DNA of 64,000 bases from Bacteroidales bacterium UBA3297 (GCA_002362105.1 DETD01000016.1:1-64000); one strand, 5' to 3'. Positions 40,554 to 50,822 are shown, counted from the stretch's first letter. Made by a program: numbers and translations. Notes: generated by a model not told the origin, from the sequence alone.

Positions 40554-43028
40554 TTATTCGCCGCCGAAGTCGTTGTATTCTTCCACATCGTCGCCTTCGT
40601 TGTTGTTACCACCTCTCTTCTTATTGCCGATGGTGCCAAAGTTGTAGCTGATGTTCAAGAAGATGGTCGTGCCCATAAAGCGGAACTTGTTGTCTTGGTA
40701 GAAGTCGTCGCCATAGTTGGTTGAGTGGAACTGGAAGGTGTTGAACAGGTCGCGCACACTGAGCGATGCGGTAAGTTTGCGCTGCATGAACGAGCGTTTC
40801 AGACCTGCGTTCATGGTGAACATGTGGTGGCGTCTGCCCTGTATGGTGGCTCTTGGCGAGTTGTAGTTGGCGGTAATTTGTCCGCTCAATTTCCATGGCA
40901 GCTGCATATCGGCACTCATTTTCCCTGTCCAACTGAAGCTGGACTCGCCATCTAGTTTTTCCTTACTGTTGTCTATTACAACCGAGGCTCCATTCAGGCT
41001 GTAGTAATACAGGTTGATGTTGCTGGTGAGTGTCAGAAAGCCTATGTGGTTTTTGGCAATCAACTCAAGACCCTCTTCCTGGCACTTGCCCGTGTTGAAG
41101 AACGACGAGTTCGATATTTGGGCGTCGTCGAGCCAGGTAAAGCGGCTGATGACGTCTTTGGTGTATTTGTAGTAGACCGAAGCGGTGTAGAGGTCGCCCT
41201 CTACGTTACGCACGTAGTTCAACTCGAAGGCGTGGGTCTTTTCAGGTACCAGGTCCGGATTACCGTAGCTCAGGTTCTTTGAATCGCTGATGTTTCTGTA
41301 CGGATTGATCAGGCGCATGCGCGGACGGGTCAGACGGCTGGTATAGTTGAACTGCAGCTCGTCTTTTTCTGAAAGGGTATAGCTTAAGAAAGCTGAAGGG
41401 AACGGGTCGAAGTAGCTTTTCGAGTTCTTGTCTCCGTTCAGGTGCTCTTCCCAGTTCATGTCGGTCAATTCTCCGCGAATACCTACGTTGTATTTGAAAC
41501 GTTTGTTAATCGCACTGCTGAATGTCATGTAGGCCGCATAGATGTTCTGGTTCATCTCGAAGTCGTTATCCCTGTTTTTCGGTTGGCTGTTGTCATCTAG
41601 CGCCGAGTTGTCCATCCCTGTCAGCCTCATGCCCTTGTTTTTGAACTGCATATTGTCGGTTTCAAGGGTGTTAGAGGTAACGTCGGCCTTGGCACCTACT
41701 TCCAGTTTGCTGGTTTTCCCCATAGGCAGGGTATAGTCTGCCTGTCCGCTAAACTGGTTGAAGTGCGTGTCGCTGTTTTCAAACTTGTAGGTACGCGCGC
41801 TGTCGATAGAGTTGCCGAACTGGTCGAGGAGGTTTGTACTGTAGCCTTTCTCGTTGTTGTTGCTGCTGGTATTGAAGGTGGCCGCAATACGCAGTTTCTC
41901 GCCTTCGCGTGCAAACGAGTGGTTATAGTCTAATCCGGTATTGAACATGGTTCTTTTGCCGTCGACGGTGTTGTAGTCCCATTCGGTGCCATAGTCGACG
42001 TCAGTCTCCGACTTGTTGTCGCGTTGTGCGAGCGAAGCCATTCCGGTCCACGAAACCGAATTGTTGTCGTTGATGCGGTAAGTGGCGCCCAGATTCAGGA
42101 ATTCGCTATTGCGTTTGCGTTTGTTTTCGGTTTCAGAGTCAGAAAAGTAGGTGCCGTCTGCCGTGTAGCGTTCAAGATAGCGGTGCGAGGTGCCGTTGTT
42201 GCAACGGCCCTGCCAACCGGCAGCCGCATTCAGCATCCATTTCTGGGTGTTATAGGTGATAGATGCGCCAAGCGAGCCCGATGGTTTGCCGTCTATAGGC
42301 ACGTTCAGGCCTCCGTTTACCGATCCGTAGTAGCCTTGGCGGAAGTCTTCCTTCAAAACAATATTGATAATACCTGCGCTGCCTTCGGCGTTGTATTTCG
42401 AGGAAGGATTGGTAATCACTTCCACTTTCTCGATGCTGTTGGCCGGTAGCTGTTCAAGTATTTCGGCGGCGTTGCCGTCGTTCATACCGGCAGGTTTGCC
42501 GTTGATATAGATTTCTACGCCCTCGTTGTTGCGGAGCGATACGTTTCCTTCAACGTCGACATCGACCGACGGTATTTCGCGTAGAAGGTCGCTGATAGAC
42601 ACACCTTCAACCACAGCTCCTGCATTCACCAAAAATGTCTTTTTATCGGCATCGACGTGTAGCGCCGTGCGTTGGCCAACCACCTCAACTCCTTGTATAA
42701 GCTCGCCATCGTCCTTCATGTTCACCTTCATGGCCTTAATGTCGGGTTTGGCCTTGGTTAGAGATACGTTTATCTTCTTGGTTTTGAAGCCTATGTATTC
42801 TACTTTCACCATATAGTGCCCGTTCGGGAGGTCGTTGAAAACAAACTTTCCGTCGTCGGTGGTCATGTCGGTGCGGAATACGCTGGTGGTGTCGCTCTGT
42901 TTGTAGAGGATGACATCGGCGTCTGGCAAGACACCCGATTCGTCACTGACGATACCTTGGATAGAGCCGGCAAGTAGTGCTACTGGTATTTCGACTAACA
43001 AGATGGTGGTTAAGATGGCCTTTTTCAT
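40554..43028 (-). CDS. TonB-dependent receptor-like outer-membrane protein
   Basis: The 824-residue protein has a signal peptide, a CarboxypepD_reg domain (GSIQGIVSDESGVLPDADVILYK ... VEYIGFKTKKI), a plug (LREIPSVDVDVEGNVSLRNNEGVEIYINGKPAGMN, LPANSIEKVEVITNPSSKYNAEGSAGIINIV) and an outer-membrane beta-barrel of the OMP_b-brl_3 type. This group resembles siderophore or oligopeptide receptors but its ligand is unknown. After the last strand (TIFLNISYNFG) a charged tail of about 27 residues (GNKKRGGNNNEGDDVEEYND) follows, unlike barrels that end in an aromatic residue. No SusD partner is next to it. Confidence 0.9.
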   Translation of the reverse strand: MKKAILTTILLVEIPVALLAGSIQGIVSDESGVLPDADVILYKQSDTTSVFRTDMTTDDGKFVFNDLPNGHYMVKVEYIGFKTKKINVSLTKAKPDIKAMKVNMKDDGELIQGVEVVGQRTALHVDADKKTFLVNAGAVVEGVSISDLLREIPSVDVDVEGNVSLRNNEGVEIYINGKPAGMNDGNAAEILEQLPANSIEKVEVITNPSSKYNAEGSAGIINIVLKEDFRQGYYGSVNGGLNVPIDGKPSGSLGASITYNTQKWMLNAAAGWQGRCNNGTSHRYLERYTADGTYFSDSETENKRKRNSEFLNLGATYRINDNNSVSWTGMASLAQRDNKSETDVDYGTEWDYNTVDGKRTMFNTGLDYNHSFAREGEKLRIAATFNTSSNNNEKGYSTNLLDQFGNSIDSARTYKFENSDTHFNQFSGQADYTLPMGKTSKLEVGAKADVTSNTLETDNMQFKNKGMRLTGMDNSALDDNSQPKNRDNDFEMNQNIYAAYMTFSSAINKRFKYNVGIRGELTDMNWEEHLNGDKNSKSYFDPFPSAFLSYTLSEKDELQFNYTSRLTRPRMRLINPYRNISDSKNLSYGNPDLVPEKTHAFELNYVRNVEGDLYTASVYYKYTKDVISRFTWLDDAQISNSSFFNTGKCQEEGLELIAKNHIGFLTLTSNINLYYYSLNGASVVIDNSKEKLDGESSFSWTGKMSADMQLPWKLSGQITANYNSPRATIQGRRHHMFTMNAGLKRSFMQRKLTASLSVRDLFNTFQFHSTNYGDDFYQDNKFRFMGTTIFLNISYNFGTIGNKKRGGNNNEGDDVEEYNDFGGE

Positions 43029-43067
43029 ATTCGATGTTTTTAGAGTGTGTTTTTATTGTGTAAGCAT

Positions 43068-43108
43068 AACGCCACTACGTTGCCTGGTGCTGTGCGCGTA
43101 GTGGCGTT
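43068..43108 (-). terminator. Perfect 12-base hairpin after ftsH
   Basis: AACGCCACTACG (43068-43079) is exactly complementary to CGTAGTGGCGTT (43097-43108). The stem is downstream of ftsH and upstream of the receptor gene. The T-tail on the minus strand is poor, so a regulatory role cannot be excluded. Confidence 0.55.
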
Positions 43109-43152
43109 TTGGTATGAATTGTTTTGTACAATTGTAGTTCTGCTAAATGCGA

Positions 43153-45222
43153 TTAGACATCCTGATTGCTTTTATCCAGGTCTTCGCTGTTACCGTTCAG
43201 ACCTTCGTCTTTAGCCTCAATGGATGGAATTTCGTCTGGAACTGCTTCAGAATCACTATCGGAAGGATTATTCTTTTTCTCCGACTCCTCTTTTTCTGCA
43301 ATCAGTTCGTCGGCACGGCTCTGCCATTTGCGTTTGCCGAAAATCTCCTCCAGGTTTTCTGCGAAGATGACCTCTTTTTCGAAGAGCAGGTTGGCCAGTT
43401 TTTCGTGGCCTTCCTTGTTTTCGGCAAGTAGTTGCAGCGCGCGCTGGTATTGCTCGTTAATGATGCGTTTCACTTCGGCGTCAATAATCTCAGCGGTTTG
43501 GTCGCCGTATGGTTTGCTGAAGCCGTAGTCGTAGGCACCGGTCGAATCGTAGTAGCTGACGTTGCGTAACTTGTCGCTGAAACCGTAATAGGCAACCATC
43601 GAGTAAGCCATCTTGAAGGCGCGCTCCAAATCGTTCAACGCTCCGGTTGATACTTTGTGGAATACGAACTCCTCGGCGGCACGGCCACCCAGCAGCGAGC
43701 ACATCTCGTCGAGCATCTGTTCCGAGGTGGTCAACTGTCGCTCTTCTGGCAGGTACCAGGCGGCACCCAGTGCCTTGCCTCGTGGAACGATGGTGACTTT
43801 TACCAGCGGATTGGCATATTGTAGCATCCAACTAATGGTAGCGTGTCCGGCCTCGTGTACGGCAATGCTTCGCTTTTCCTCTTTGGTTGTAATTTTGTTC
43901 TTCTTTTCCAAGCCGCCAATAATTCGGTCAACGGCATCGAGGAAGTCTTGTTTCTCAACGTTCTTCTTGCCACGGCGTGCGGCAATCAGAGCGGCCTCGT
44001 TGCAGACGTTATGGATATCGGCACCCGAGAAACCTGGGGTTTGACGTGCCAAGAAGTCGATATCGAGGTTCTCGTCGAGTTTGAGCGGACGAAGGTGTAC
44101 CTGGAAGATTTCCTTGCGGTCGTGTACGTCTGGAAGGTCAACGCTAATCTGTCGGTCGAAGCGGCCTGCGCGGAGCAGGGCCTTGTCAAGGATGTCGACA
44201 CGGTTGGTTGCCGCCATAACGATGACGCCGCTGTTCGATGCAAAACCGTCCATCTCGGTCAAAAGTTGGTTCAGTGTGTTTTCGCGCTCGTCGTTGCTAC
44301 CCATGTTCGGGTTGCGGCCACGTGCGCGGCCCACAGCGTCAATCTCGTCGATGAAGACGATGCATGGTGCTTTCTCTTTTGCTTTCTGGAACAGGTCGCG
44401 GACGCGTGATGCACCCACACCCACAAACATTTCTACGAAATCGGAACCTGCCATCGAAAAGAATGGCACATTTGCCTCACCGGCAACTGCCTTCGCAAGC
44501 AGGGTCTTACCTGTTCCCGGAGGGCCTACCAAGAGGGCGCCCTTTGGAATTTTTGCACCCAGCTCGGTGTATTTCTTAGGGTCTTTCAGGAAAGAGACTA
44601 TTTCGGTCACCTCTTCTTTTGCCTCGCTCAGTCCGGCAACGTCTTTGAATGTGACTTTAGAGGCAGAGTTCTTGTCGAACATCTTGGCCTGGCTCTTGCC
44701 CACGCTGAAGATGCCACCACCTCCGCCGCCACCGCTGCCCATGCGGCGCATCATAAAGATCCAAAGGATAATAATCAGCAAAATAGGACCGAATGCCCAA
44801 ATGAAGTTGCCCAAATAGTCGTGGTCTTCCTCAAATTTGGTGCTGATGTTTACCTTCTCGTTATCGGCCTTGTCTTTGTTCAATTCGTCCTGCCATCTGG
44901 CCAAGTCTTCTGTGAACTTGTCGGCAGAAGGCAGCTTAACGGTCATGTACGGGCTGTTCTTGAATGCAGACGAGTCCGCTCCAAAAGCAACACCGAGTTT
45001 GTTCGCCTTGATGCGTAGTTCGGCGGTTCGCTTGTTGGTGGTAACGGTAATTTCTTCTACCGCATTCTTCTTAATCAGAGTCGATATTTCATTGTAGCCA
45101 ATTTCTTTCGCGGCAGGCGAACCGTCAACAAAGTTGAGTACTACCAAAATGATAGCAATCAATGCGAAAACCCAGTTCAGGCTGAAGCTGAATTTTGGTA
45201 TTTTGTTATTGTTTTCTCCCAT
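43153..45222 (-). CDS. ftsH: ATP-dependent zinc metalloprotease FtsH
   Basis: The 689-residue inner-membrane AAA+ protease has two N-terminal membrane helices (around residues 12-32 and 132-152) flanking a periplasmic domain, an AAA module with GPPGTGKT near residue 232, [12 protein letters not shown] and the second region of homology ([20 protein letters not shown]), then the zinc site HEAGH near 456. The C-terminus has an acidic, Ser/Glu-rich tail. Length is typical. It is the last gene of the argH-rsfS-ftsH series. Confidence 0.97.
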   Translation of the reverse strand: MGENNNKIPKFSFSLNWVFALIAIILVVLNFVDGSPAAKEIGYNEISTLIKKNAVEEITVTTNKRTAELRIKANKLGVAFGADSSAFKNSPYMTVKLPSADKFTEDLARWQDELNKDKADNEKVNISTKFEEDHDYLGNFIWAFGPILLIIILWIFMMRRMGSGGGGGGGIFSVGKSQAKMFDKNSASKVTFKDVAGLSEAKEEVTEIVSFLKDPKKYTELGAKIPKGALLVGPPGTGKTLLAKAVAGEANVPFFSMAGSDFVEMFVGVGASRVRDLFQKAKEKAPCIVFIDEIDAVGRARGRNPNMGSNDERENTLNQLLTEMDGFASNSGVIVMAATNRVDILDKALLRAGRFDRQISVDLPDVHDRKEIFQVHLRPLKLDENLDIDFLARQTPGFSGADIHNVCNEAALIAARRGKKNVEKQDFLDAVDRIIGGLEKKNKITTKEEKRSIAVHEAGHATISWMLQYANPLVKVTIVPRGKALGAAWYLPEERQLTTSEQMLDEMCSLLGGRAAEEFVFHKVSTGALNDLERAFKMAYSMVAYYGFSDKLRNVSYYDSTGAYDYGFSKPYGDQTAEIIDAEVKRIINEQYQRALQLLAENKEGHEKLANLLFEKEVIFAENLEEIFGKRKWQSRADELIAEKEESEKKNNPSDSDSEAVPDEIPSIEAKDEGLNGNSEDLDKSNQDV

Positions 45223-45247
45223 AAAAAGTGGTTATGTTAGACTTTAA

Positions 45248-45616
45248 TTAGTCAACGTCCGGTATTTCGTTGAGTGACGCATCTTCCCATAACGTTTCGA
45301 GTTGGTAGAATGCGCGGGCTTCTGGTTGGAATACGTGTACAATAATGTTTCCGTAGTCCATTGCTACCCATTCCGCATTTATCATACCGTCGACGGCGAA
45401 AGGTTTAACGCGTAGCTCTTCGCGAACGTGGTCCTTGATGTTTTCGGCAATTGAGTTGACCTGGGTGTTCGATTCGCCTTCGCAGATGACGAAGTAGCCA
45501 CAGGTGTAGTTCTCGAGTTGGGTCATATCAACGATGACTATCTTTTTGCCTTTAACGTCTTGAATGCCTTCAACTATCTTTTCAATAATTTTTTTGTCTT
45601 CTACTGTATTACTCAT
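45248..45616 (-). CDS. rsfS: Ribosomal silencing factor RsfS
   Basis: The 122-residue protein has the RsfS/DUF143 pattern: IVIVDMTQLENYTCGYFVICEG near residues 26-47, a helix containing IAENIKDHVREEL, and WVAMDYGNIIVHVFQPEARAFYQLETLW. It blocks joining of ribosomal subunits by binding ribosomal protein uL14. It lies 25 bases upstream of ftsH and 19 bases after argH on the same strand, a linkage with ftsH that is common in Bacteroidota. Confidence 0.95.
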   Translation of the reverse strand: MSNTVEDKKIIEKIVEGIQDVKGKKIVIVDMTQLENYTCGYFVICEGESNTQVNSIAENIKDHVREELRVKPFAVDGMINAEWVAMDYGNIIVHVFQPEARAFYQLETLWEDASLNEIPDVD

Positions 45617-45635
45617 ATAAATTTTTGTGTCGTTT

Positions 45636-46973
45636 TTATTTAATAAGTTTTTCTACGGCCTGTTCTACCTTTTCAAAGTGGAATTCGCCGATGGTCTTGT
45701 CCATAAGAGCCTGAATGCGGTCGTTGCAAAGGTTGCCTATGCTGCCCTCGTGGGTATGTTTGATGTCCTTATTCGGAGTGAAGCGTCCGTTTTCACAGTC
45801 GAGACCCACTTTCTTATAGGCGTCGCGGAAAGGCATACCCTCTGTTGCAAGACGGTTCACCTCTTCCACACTGAAGATGAAGTCATATTTAGGGTCGTCG
45901 AGGATGTGCTCGTTAATCTTAACCTTGTCCATAATGTAGGTGGCCATTTTTAGGCAGTCCTTCAACTGGTCGATTGCAGGAATGAAGATTTCTTTAATCT
46001 GCTGCAGGTCGCGGAAGTAACCTACTGGCAGGTTGCTCATAATCATCATTATCTGCTGCGGAATGGTCTGGATTTGGTTGCATTTCGCACGGGTCAGCTC
46101 AAACACGTCAGGATTCTTCTTGTGTGGCATAATGCTGGAACCTGTGGTGCAGTCGTCTGGCAACTTCATGAATGCGAAGTTCTGGCAGGTGAACATACAC
46201 GAGTCGAATGCGAGTTTCCCGATGGTGGCGGCAATGCCGGCCATTGCCATAGCAACCGTCTTTTCCATCTTTCCACGGCCCATTTGTGCGTAAACCACAT
46301 TATAGTCCATACTGTTGAAGCCGAGAAGGTCGGTCGTCATCTGTCGGTTGAGTGGGAACGACGAGCCGTATCCGGCCGCTGAACCCAGCGGATTTCGGTT
46401 GGTGATGTTGTAGGCTGCCAACAGCAGCTCCATATCGTCGACCAGACTTTCGGCGTAGGCGCCGAACCATAGTCCGAAAGAAGATGGCATGGCTATCTGC
46501 AAATGGGTGTAGCCAGGCATCAGCACGTTTTTATATTTTTCGCTCTGTGCAATCAGCACGTCGAACAATTGGCGGCAGAGGTGGACCAATTCCTTAATTT
46601 CGGCACGGGTATACAGCTTCATGTCGAGAAGTACCTGGTCGTTTCGGCTGCGGCCGCTGTGTATCTTCTTGCCGAGGTCGCCAAGTTTGCGGGTGAGCAT
46701 CAGTTCCACCTGCGAGTGGACGTCTTCAACACCGTCTTCAATTACAAACTCGCCCTTTTCGGCTATTTCGTAAATGCCTTTCAGCTCTTTCAACAAAACA
46801 GGAAGTTCGTCTTTACCAATCAATCCGATGCTTTCGAGCATGGTGATGTGTGCCATTGAACCCAGCACGTCGTGCTTGGCCAGATATAAGTCGAGCTCGC
46901 GGTCGCGGCCTACTGTAAAGCGGACGATATCTTCGTTAGTGGTTTTACCTTTGTCCCACAAATGTTCTGCCAT
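45636..46973 (-). CDS. argH: Argininosuccinate lyase
   Basis: The 445-residue enzyme cleaves argininosuccinate to arginine and fumarate. The superfamily signature SSIMPHKKNPDVFEL lies near residue 270. Other family segments are EDVHSQVE near 84, GRSRNDQVLLD near 107 and PGYTHLQIAMPSS near 153. The length is slightly short of 460 but the domains are complete. No other arg gene is in the window. A possible -7 element TACATTTG is at 47009-47016. Confidence 0.97.
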   Translation of the reverse strand: MAEHLWDKGKTTNEDIVRFTVGRDRELDLYLAKHDVLGSMAHITMLESIGLIGKDELPVLLKELKGIYEIAEKGEFVIEDGVEDVHSQVELMLTRKLGDLGKKIHSGRSRNDQVLLDMKLYTRAEIKELVHLCRQLFDVLIAQSEKYKNVLMPGYTHLQIAMPSSFGLWFGAYAESLVDDMELLLAAYNITNRNPLGSAAGYGSSFPLNRQMTTDLLGFNSMDYNVVYAQMGRGKMEKTVAMAMAGIAATIGKLAFDSCMFTCQNFAFMKLPDDCTTGSSIMPHKKNPDVFELTRAKCNQIQTIPQQIMMIMSNLPVGYFRDLQQIKEIFIPAIDQLKDCLKMATYIMDKVKINEHILDDPKYDFIFSVEEVNRLATEGMPFRDAYKKVGLDCENGRFTPNKDIKHTHEGSIGNLCNDRIQALMDKTIGEFHFEKVEQAVEKLIK

Positions 46974-47028
46974 ATTTCTCTATTTTCGTTTAATCGTGTA
47001 CTAAATTACAAATGTATGAAAACTTTGT

Positions 47029-47550
47029 TTACATATTGTCGGTAATGATGAAAAACGCCATGTCGGCCGCCACAATTAGGGCGTAGACGGCTATACCGGT
47101 AAGTATGGGAACGAAGTCTTGGAATTTTTTCCGCTTTATGGTGTAAAACGTCATAAAGGCGGCACCCAGTGCCGCTAGTCCGGCGTTGATGCCAAGAAGG
47201 GAGTTTCGCATCCAGCTTTCTCCTAGCAGACGCTGTAGGCGGATGGCCAGAATTATGGCTGCCGTAATAAGCAGTGCCGCAAAGACAAGGTTGGCTATTT
47301 TTCTGATTTTGTTTTTTTCTGGTGAATAGAGTTTCTGCATCCGTTCGTGGCGTTGCTGTTCTTCCAACTCTTCCGACGATATGCAGATTTCTTTCAAGTA
47401 TACTTGGAAGTTCTTCCCCAGGTTCTCTTTCTGTTTGCGCCAGTCTTGGTAGTTGTTTTCCAGCTTGTTCTTGCAGTTAGGACAAAGCATCAGAAACTCG
47501 GTCTTAACCTCCACCAGACTGTTGCATTTTGCGCATTTAATCAGATACAT
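47029..47550 (-). CDS. Zinc-ribbon membrane protein of unknown function
   Basis: The 173-residue protein begins with a zinc ribbon, CAKC near residue 6 and CPNC near residue 23, followed by a charged helical linker and three hydrophobic segments (IANLVFAALLITAAIILAI, SLLGINAGLAALGAAFMTFY, TGIAVYALIVAADMAFFII). It thus looks like an inner-membrane protein with a cytoplasmic ribbon. I do not recognise a named family. A -7 box TAACTTTG (47579-47586) overlaps the end of the next gene. Confidence 0.8.
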   Translation of the reverse strand: MYLIKCAKCNSLVEVKTEFLMLCPNCKNKLENNYQDWRKQKENLGKNFQVYLKEICISSEELEEQQRHERMQKLYSPEKNKIRKIANLVFAALLITAAIILAIRLQRLLGESWMRNSLLGINAGLAALGAAFMTFYTIKRKKFQDFVPILTGIAVYALIVAADMAFFIITDNM

Positions 47551-47583
47551 GGGCGTTTTCTATGTTTTTTCTAAATAACAAAG

Positions 47584-48816
47584 TTAATAAAAAAATGCAT
47601 ACGCAATGAAAATTGCGGCAATGGCTCCGCCTATGTCGGCCACTAATCCTGCGGTTACGGCGTAGCGGGTTTTCTTGATGCCCACCGAACCGAAGTAGAG
47701 CGCTATAATGTAGAATGTGGTGTCGGCTGCGCCTTGGAACAGGCAGCTCAAACGGCCGGCAAACGAGTCTACACCGTAGGCGTTCATGGTTTCAACCATC
47801 ATGGCTTTCGCTCCGCTGCCGCTCAGGGGTTTCATTATGGCGGTCGGTAGCGCGTTTACAAAATCGGTGTTCCCTATCCAACTGAAACAATATCTGATAA
47901 GGCTGAGAATGAAGTCGAGGGCTCCTGAGTCTCGCATCACGCCAATGGCGACCAACATACCTACCAGGTAGGGTGTTACTTTTACCGATGTGGTGAAGCC
48001 GTCTTTGGCTCCGTCGATAAAGGCTTCGTACACGTTGACCCGTTTGTAGGCGGCTACCCCGATGAAGGTGATGATGATGCCGAACAACAGGCAGTTGCTG
48101 ACAAGTTTCGAGGCAAATACCATGTTTTTCTGGTCCATGCTTGTAAACAGGTACAGCAATACACCTAATAAAATGAAACTACCTAAAAGTGTGCCGATTA
48201 CAGTGCCGTTCAATAGGTTGAGTCGTTGCTTTATTCCGACAAACAAGATAGCTATAAGTGTTGATGCGAAGGTCGATAAAATTAGCGGTATGAACACGTC
48301 GGTTGGGTCGGTGGCGCCTAGCACGAAGCGCTGGGTCATGATTGCTACCGGTATAATGGTCAACCCCGATGTGTTAAGGGCAAGAAACATTATCTGCGCA
48401 TTGCTGGCGGTGTCTTTGTTGGGGTTCAGCTCTTGCAGGCTGTTCATGGCCTTCAAGCCGAGGGGGGTGGCGGCATTGTCTAGCCCGAGCATGTTGGCAG
48501 AAAAGTTCATCACCAGTTCTCCGTTTACCGGATGGTCTTTCGGAATTTCGGGAAAGAGCTTTGAGAAGAATGGGCCGATGATGCGCGACAGAATGTTGAT
48601 GGCGCCTGCTTTCTGCCCGATATTCATTATGCCGAGCCATAGCGTCATGGTTCCACAAAGGGGTAGCGCAATGTCCATGACAGACATCTTTGCCATGGTG
48701 AATGTTCCGTTAATGATGCGCTCGTACACTGTCCAATCGTTGAATACAATGCTCTGTAACAGTGCACCTATGAGAGCGATAAGAAAAAAACCAACCCAAA
48801 TATAGTTGAGTGCCAT
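47584..48816 (-). CDS. Spore maturation protein A/B fusion (nucleoside-recognition family)
   Basis: The 410-residue membrane protein has two Gate (nucleoside recognition) domains, as in the fused SpmA-SpmB form common in Bacteroidota. Characteristic stretches are GAINILSRIIGPFF, MNFSANMLGLDNAATPLGLKAM near residue 105, and in the second half MKPLSGSGAKAMMVETM and LFQGAADTTFYIIALYFGSVGIKK. About ten membrane helices are visible. Despite the name, its function outside spore formers is not known; a transporter role is assumed. A -7-like TAACTTTG lies at 48837-48844. Confidence 0.88.
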   Translation of the reverse strand: MALNYIWVGFFLIALIGALLQSIVFNDWTVYERIINGTFTMAKMSVMDIALPLCGTMTLWLGIMNIGQKAGAINILSRIIGPFFSKLFPEIPKDHPVNGELVMNFSANMLGLDNAATPLGLKAMNSLQELNPNKDTASNAQIMFLALNTSGLTIIPVAIMTQRFVLGATDPTDVFIPLILSTFASTLIAILFVGIKQRLNLLNGTVIGTLLGSFILLGVLLYLFTSMDQKNMVFASKLVSNCLLFGIIITFIGVAAYKRVNVYEAFIDGAKDGFTTSVKVTPYLVGMLVAIGVMRDSGALDFILSLIRYCFSWIGNTDFVNALPTAIMKPLSGSGAKAMMVETMNAYGVDSFAGRLSCLFQGAADTTFYIIALYFGSVGIKKTRYAVTAGLVADIGGAIAAIFIAYAFFY

Positions 48817-48901
48817 TTTAATATTTTTTTACAATGCAAAGTTAGTAATAATTAAAAAATAGAACGATATTTGTACATTTAGTAAAAATAAATTTTAAAT
48901 T

Positions 48902-49669
48902 ATGGATAATAAGAACGAAGGAAATTTTTGGAACCCTGACAACAACATGGTAGAGAGTGAAGATGTGAAGTCACTCGAAGGTAATACTTATACCGACCCT
49001 ATTCTTGCTAATAAGATTATTTCTACCTATTTCAGTAAAGTATATGGCTGGATGGCTTTCGCTCTCCTACTTTCTGGTCTGGCTGCATGGCTTACCGGCC
49101 ACAATGTGGCAATTCAGCAGGCTTTATTCACTGGTTATACGCCAATGGTTTTGTTCGGTGTAGAACTTGTGTTGGTATTTGGTATAGGTGCTGCAATCAA
49201 CAAGTTGTCGGCAAGTATGTGCACCTTGTTGTTCGTCATTTATTCTGTGGTGAACGGTTTGACGCTGGGTGTTATCTTCTTGGTTTATACTGAGGCTTCT
49301 ATTATGTCGACGTTCTTGGTGACCGCTATCACCTTTGGTGTGATGAGTGTATACGGATTTACCACTAAGTCCGATTTGTCAAGTTGGGGTAAGATCCTCT
49401 TTTTCGCCCTCATTGGTCTGATTGTTGCCTCTTTGGTGAACTTCTTGCTGAAGAGCTCTATGTTCCAGTTTATTATAAGCGGAATTGGCGTGCTGGTATT
49501 TGTAGGCCTTACTGCTTATGACACTCAGAAGTTGAAAGCTTTGGCTTTCTCTGCTAACGATGAGGAATCGTTGACAAAGTTGGCTGTTTATGGTGCTCTC
49601 GATCTGTACCTCGACTTTATCAACCTCTTCCTTTATCTGTTGCGAATCTTTGGCAGTCGTCGCGACTAA
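48902..49669 (+). CDS. Bax inhibitor-1/YccA family membrane protein
   Basis: The 255-residue protein has a short acidic N-terminus and about seven membrane helices, with family segments KVYGWMAFALLLSGLAAWLTG, FVIYSVVNGLTLGVIFLVY and VGLTAYDTQKLKAL near residue 210. The Asp of YDTQK and the DLYLDFINLFLYLLRIFG end are typical; in the family the acidic residues gate a calcium leak. Role in this organism is unknown. The gene has a near-consensus -7 element (GATATTTG at 48866-48873). Confidence 0.9.
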   Translation: MDNKNEGNFWNPDNNMVESEDVKSLEGNTYTDPILANKIISTYFSKVYGWMAFALLLSGLAAWLTGHNVAIQQALFTGYTPMVLFGVELVLVFGIGAAINKLSASMCTLLFVIYSVVNGLTLGVIFLVYTEASIMSTFLVTAITFGVMSVYGFTTKSDLSSWGKILFFALIGLIVASLVNFLLKSSMFQFIISGIGVLVFVGLTAYDTQKLKALAFSANDEESLTKLAVYGALDLYLDFINLFLYLLRIFGSRRD

Positions 49670-49734
49670 AAGAGTATACACCGAAAGGTTGGTCAATTTA
49701 CCCATAACGTGAGCTATAGATAAATTTTATCAGA

Positions 49735-50784
49735 TTGGACTATAAAAGTTTATTCCCTGATTTTTCAACAATTAATCAGAACATCTTATATCCTGACTTC
49801 TCGTTGGACGATGTCCGTCAGTATTTGGGGGAAGGTGTTAAGTTCAAATTGTTGAAATCAGTACATAATGCATTCCGAACCGCATTGCAGTTTTGTAATG
49901 TGGCAGAGGGTGACATTGTCTTAGTCCAATCGATGGGAGCTAGATATGCCCTCGATACGGCTCTTTCCTTAAGGGCTTCCCCTATACTGATTGACAGTGA
50001 GGCCTCTAACTGGAACATCTCGGCTATGATGGTCGAAATGGTGATTAACCAGTGTGTGGCGCTGAGGGGGGTACGGCCTAAAGCGGTGGTAGTTAAACAC
50101 CACTTGGGTGTGCCGGCCTTTATGGACGAGGTGTCGGCTGTCTGTAAAAGACATCAGATACCCCTTATTGAAGATTGTATTGGGGCAATGGGCGCACGTT
50201 TTGAAGACAAATTGTGCGGAACGATGGGGCAGTATGCTGTCTATTCCCTTGCCAATCCGCAGAACCCTGCCGATGGCGTTGGCTTGCTGATACATGCAGT
50301 TCCTGAATTTGAAGGGTATCTTGACATGCATCTGAAGCACGACCAAGTTGAATTTACCGACCCTTTGGGGGGGACTTACTCGTATGCGGACTTCACTTCC
50401 GACTTGGAAAGGAGACGCCAGATTTACGAAAAATATCTGGCCGCCTTTATTGATGTAGAGGGGTTGGATTTTTTCCAAAAACGTTATTCCTACATTCATC
50501 CGAATAACGCCTACTCTCCGTTGGTTATCGACCAGTCGAAGACGAATGTTAACCGCGACGATGTAATTGCCGCTTTGGAGGAGGCTGGTTTCAAGGGCTA
50601 TTGTCCATTCCTTCCTTCGCTCAATACAATCGATCGTTATAAAGATGTGCCTTTTTATGGGTGCAGGGTCGGAAAATATGTGTCTGGAAGCGGACTGATA
50701 CTCCCTTCGCAACCGTCGTTAACCGACCAAAATGTTGACGATATTATTCAAATAGTACTTGATACGCTAGATAAAAAGAAGTGA
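49735..50784 (+). CDS. DegT/DnrJ/EryC1-like protein lacking the catalytic lysine
   Basis: The 349-residue protein has the fold of PLP-dependent sugar aminotransferases (AHBA/DegT): VLVQSMGARYALDTAL, PLIEDCIGAMGARFEDKLCGTMGQYAVYSL with the Asp that pairs with the pyridine nitrogen, then NPQNPADGVGLL. In active members the last stretch reads like PTKNL..GEGG, with Lys forming the Schiff base; here Gln176 stands in that place. It may be a pseudo-enzyme or use a different chemistry (ColD-type dehydratases have His there). The start codon is TTG; no ATG lies between it and the upstream stop. The exopolysaccharide genes follow, so it may be part of that locus. Confidence 0.78.
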   Translation: MDYKSLFPDFSTINQNILYPDFSLDDVRQYLGEGVKFKLLKSVHNAFRTALQFCNVAEGDIVLVQSMGARYALDTALSLRASPILIDSEASNWNISAMMVEMVINQCVALRGVRPKAVVVKHHLGVPAFMDEVSAVCKRHQIPLIEDCIGAMGARFEDKLCGTMGQYAVYSLANPQNPADGVGLLIHAVPEFEGYLDMHLKHDQVEFTDPLGGTYSYADFTSDLERRRQIYEKYLAAFIDVEGLDFFQKRYSYIHPNNAYSPLVIDQSKTNVNRDDVIAALEEAGFKGYCPFLPSLNTIDRYKDVPFYGCRVGKYVSGSGLILPSQPSLTDQNVDDIIQIVLDTLDKKK

Positions 50785-50787
50785 CAC

Positions 50788-50822
50788 GTGCCCGCCTGGG
50801 TGGGCGCTTTGCCTTCTTTTTC
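50788..50822 (+). terminator. Possible terminator after the DegT-like gene
   Basis: GTGCCCGCC (50788-50796) pairs with GGTGGGCGC (50799-50807) with two G-T pairs and a very short loop, followed by TTTGCCTTCTTTTTC. It overlaps the promoter of the next unit. Confidence 0.5.
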
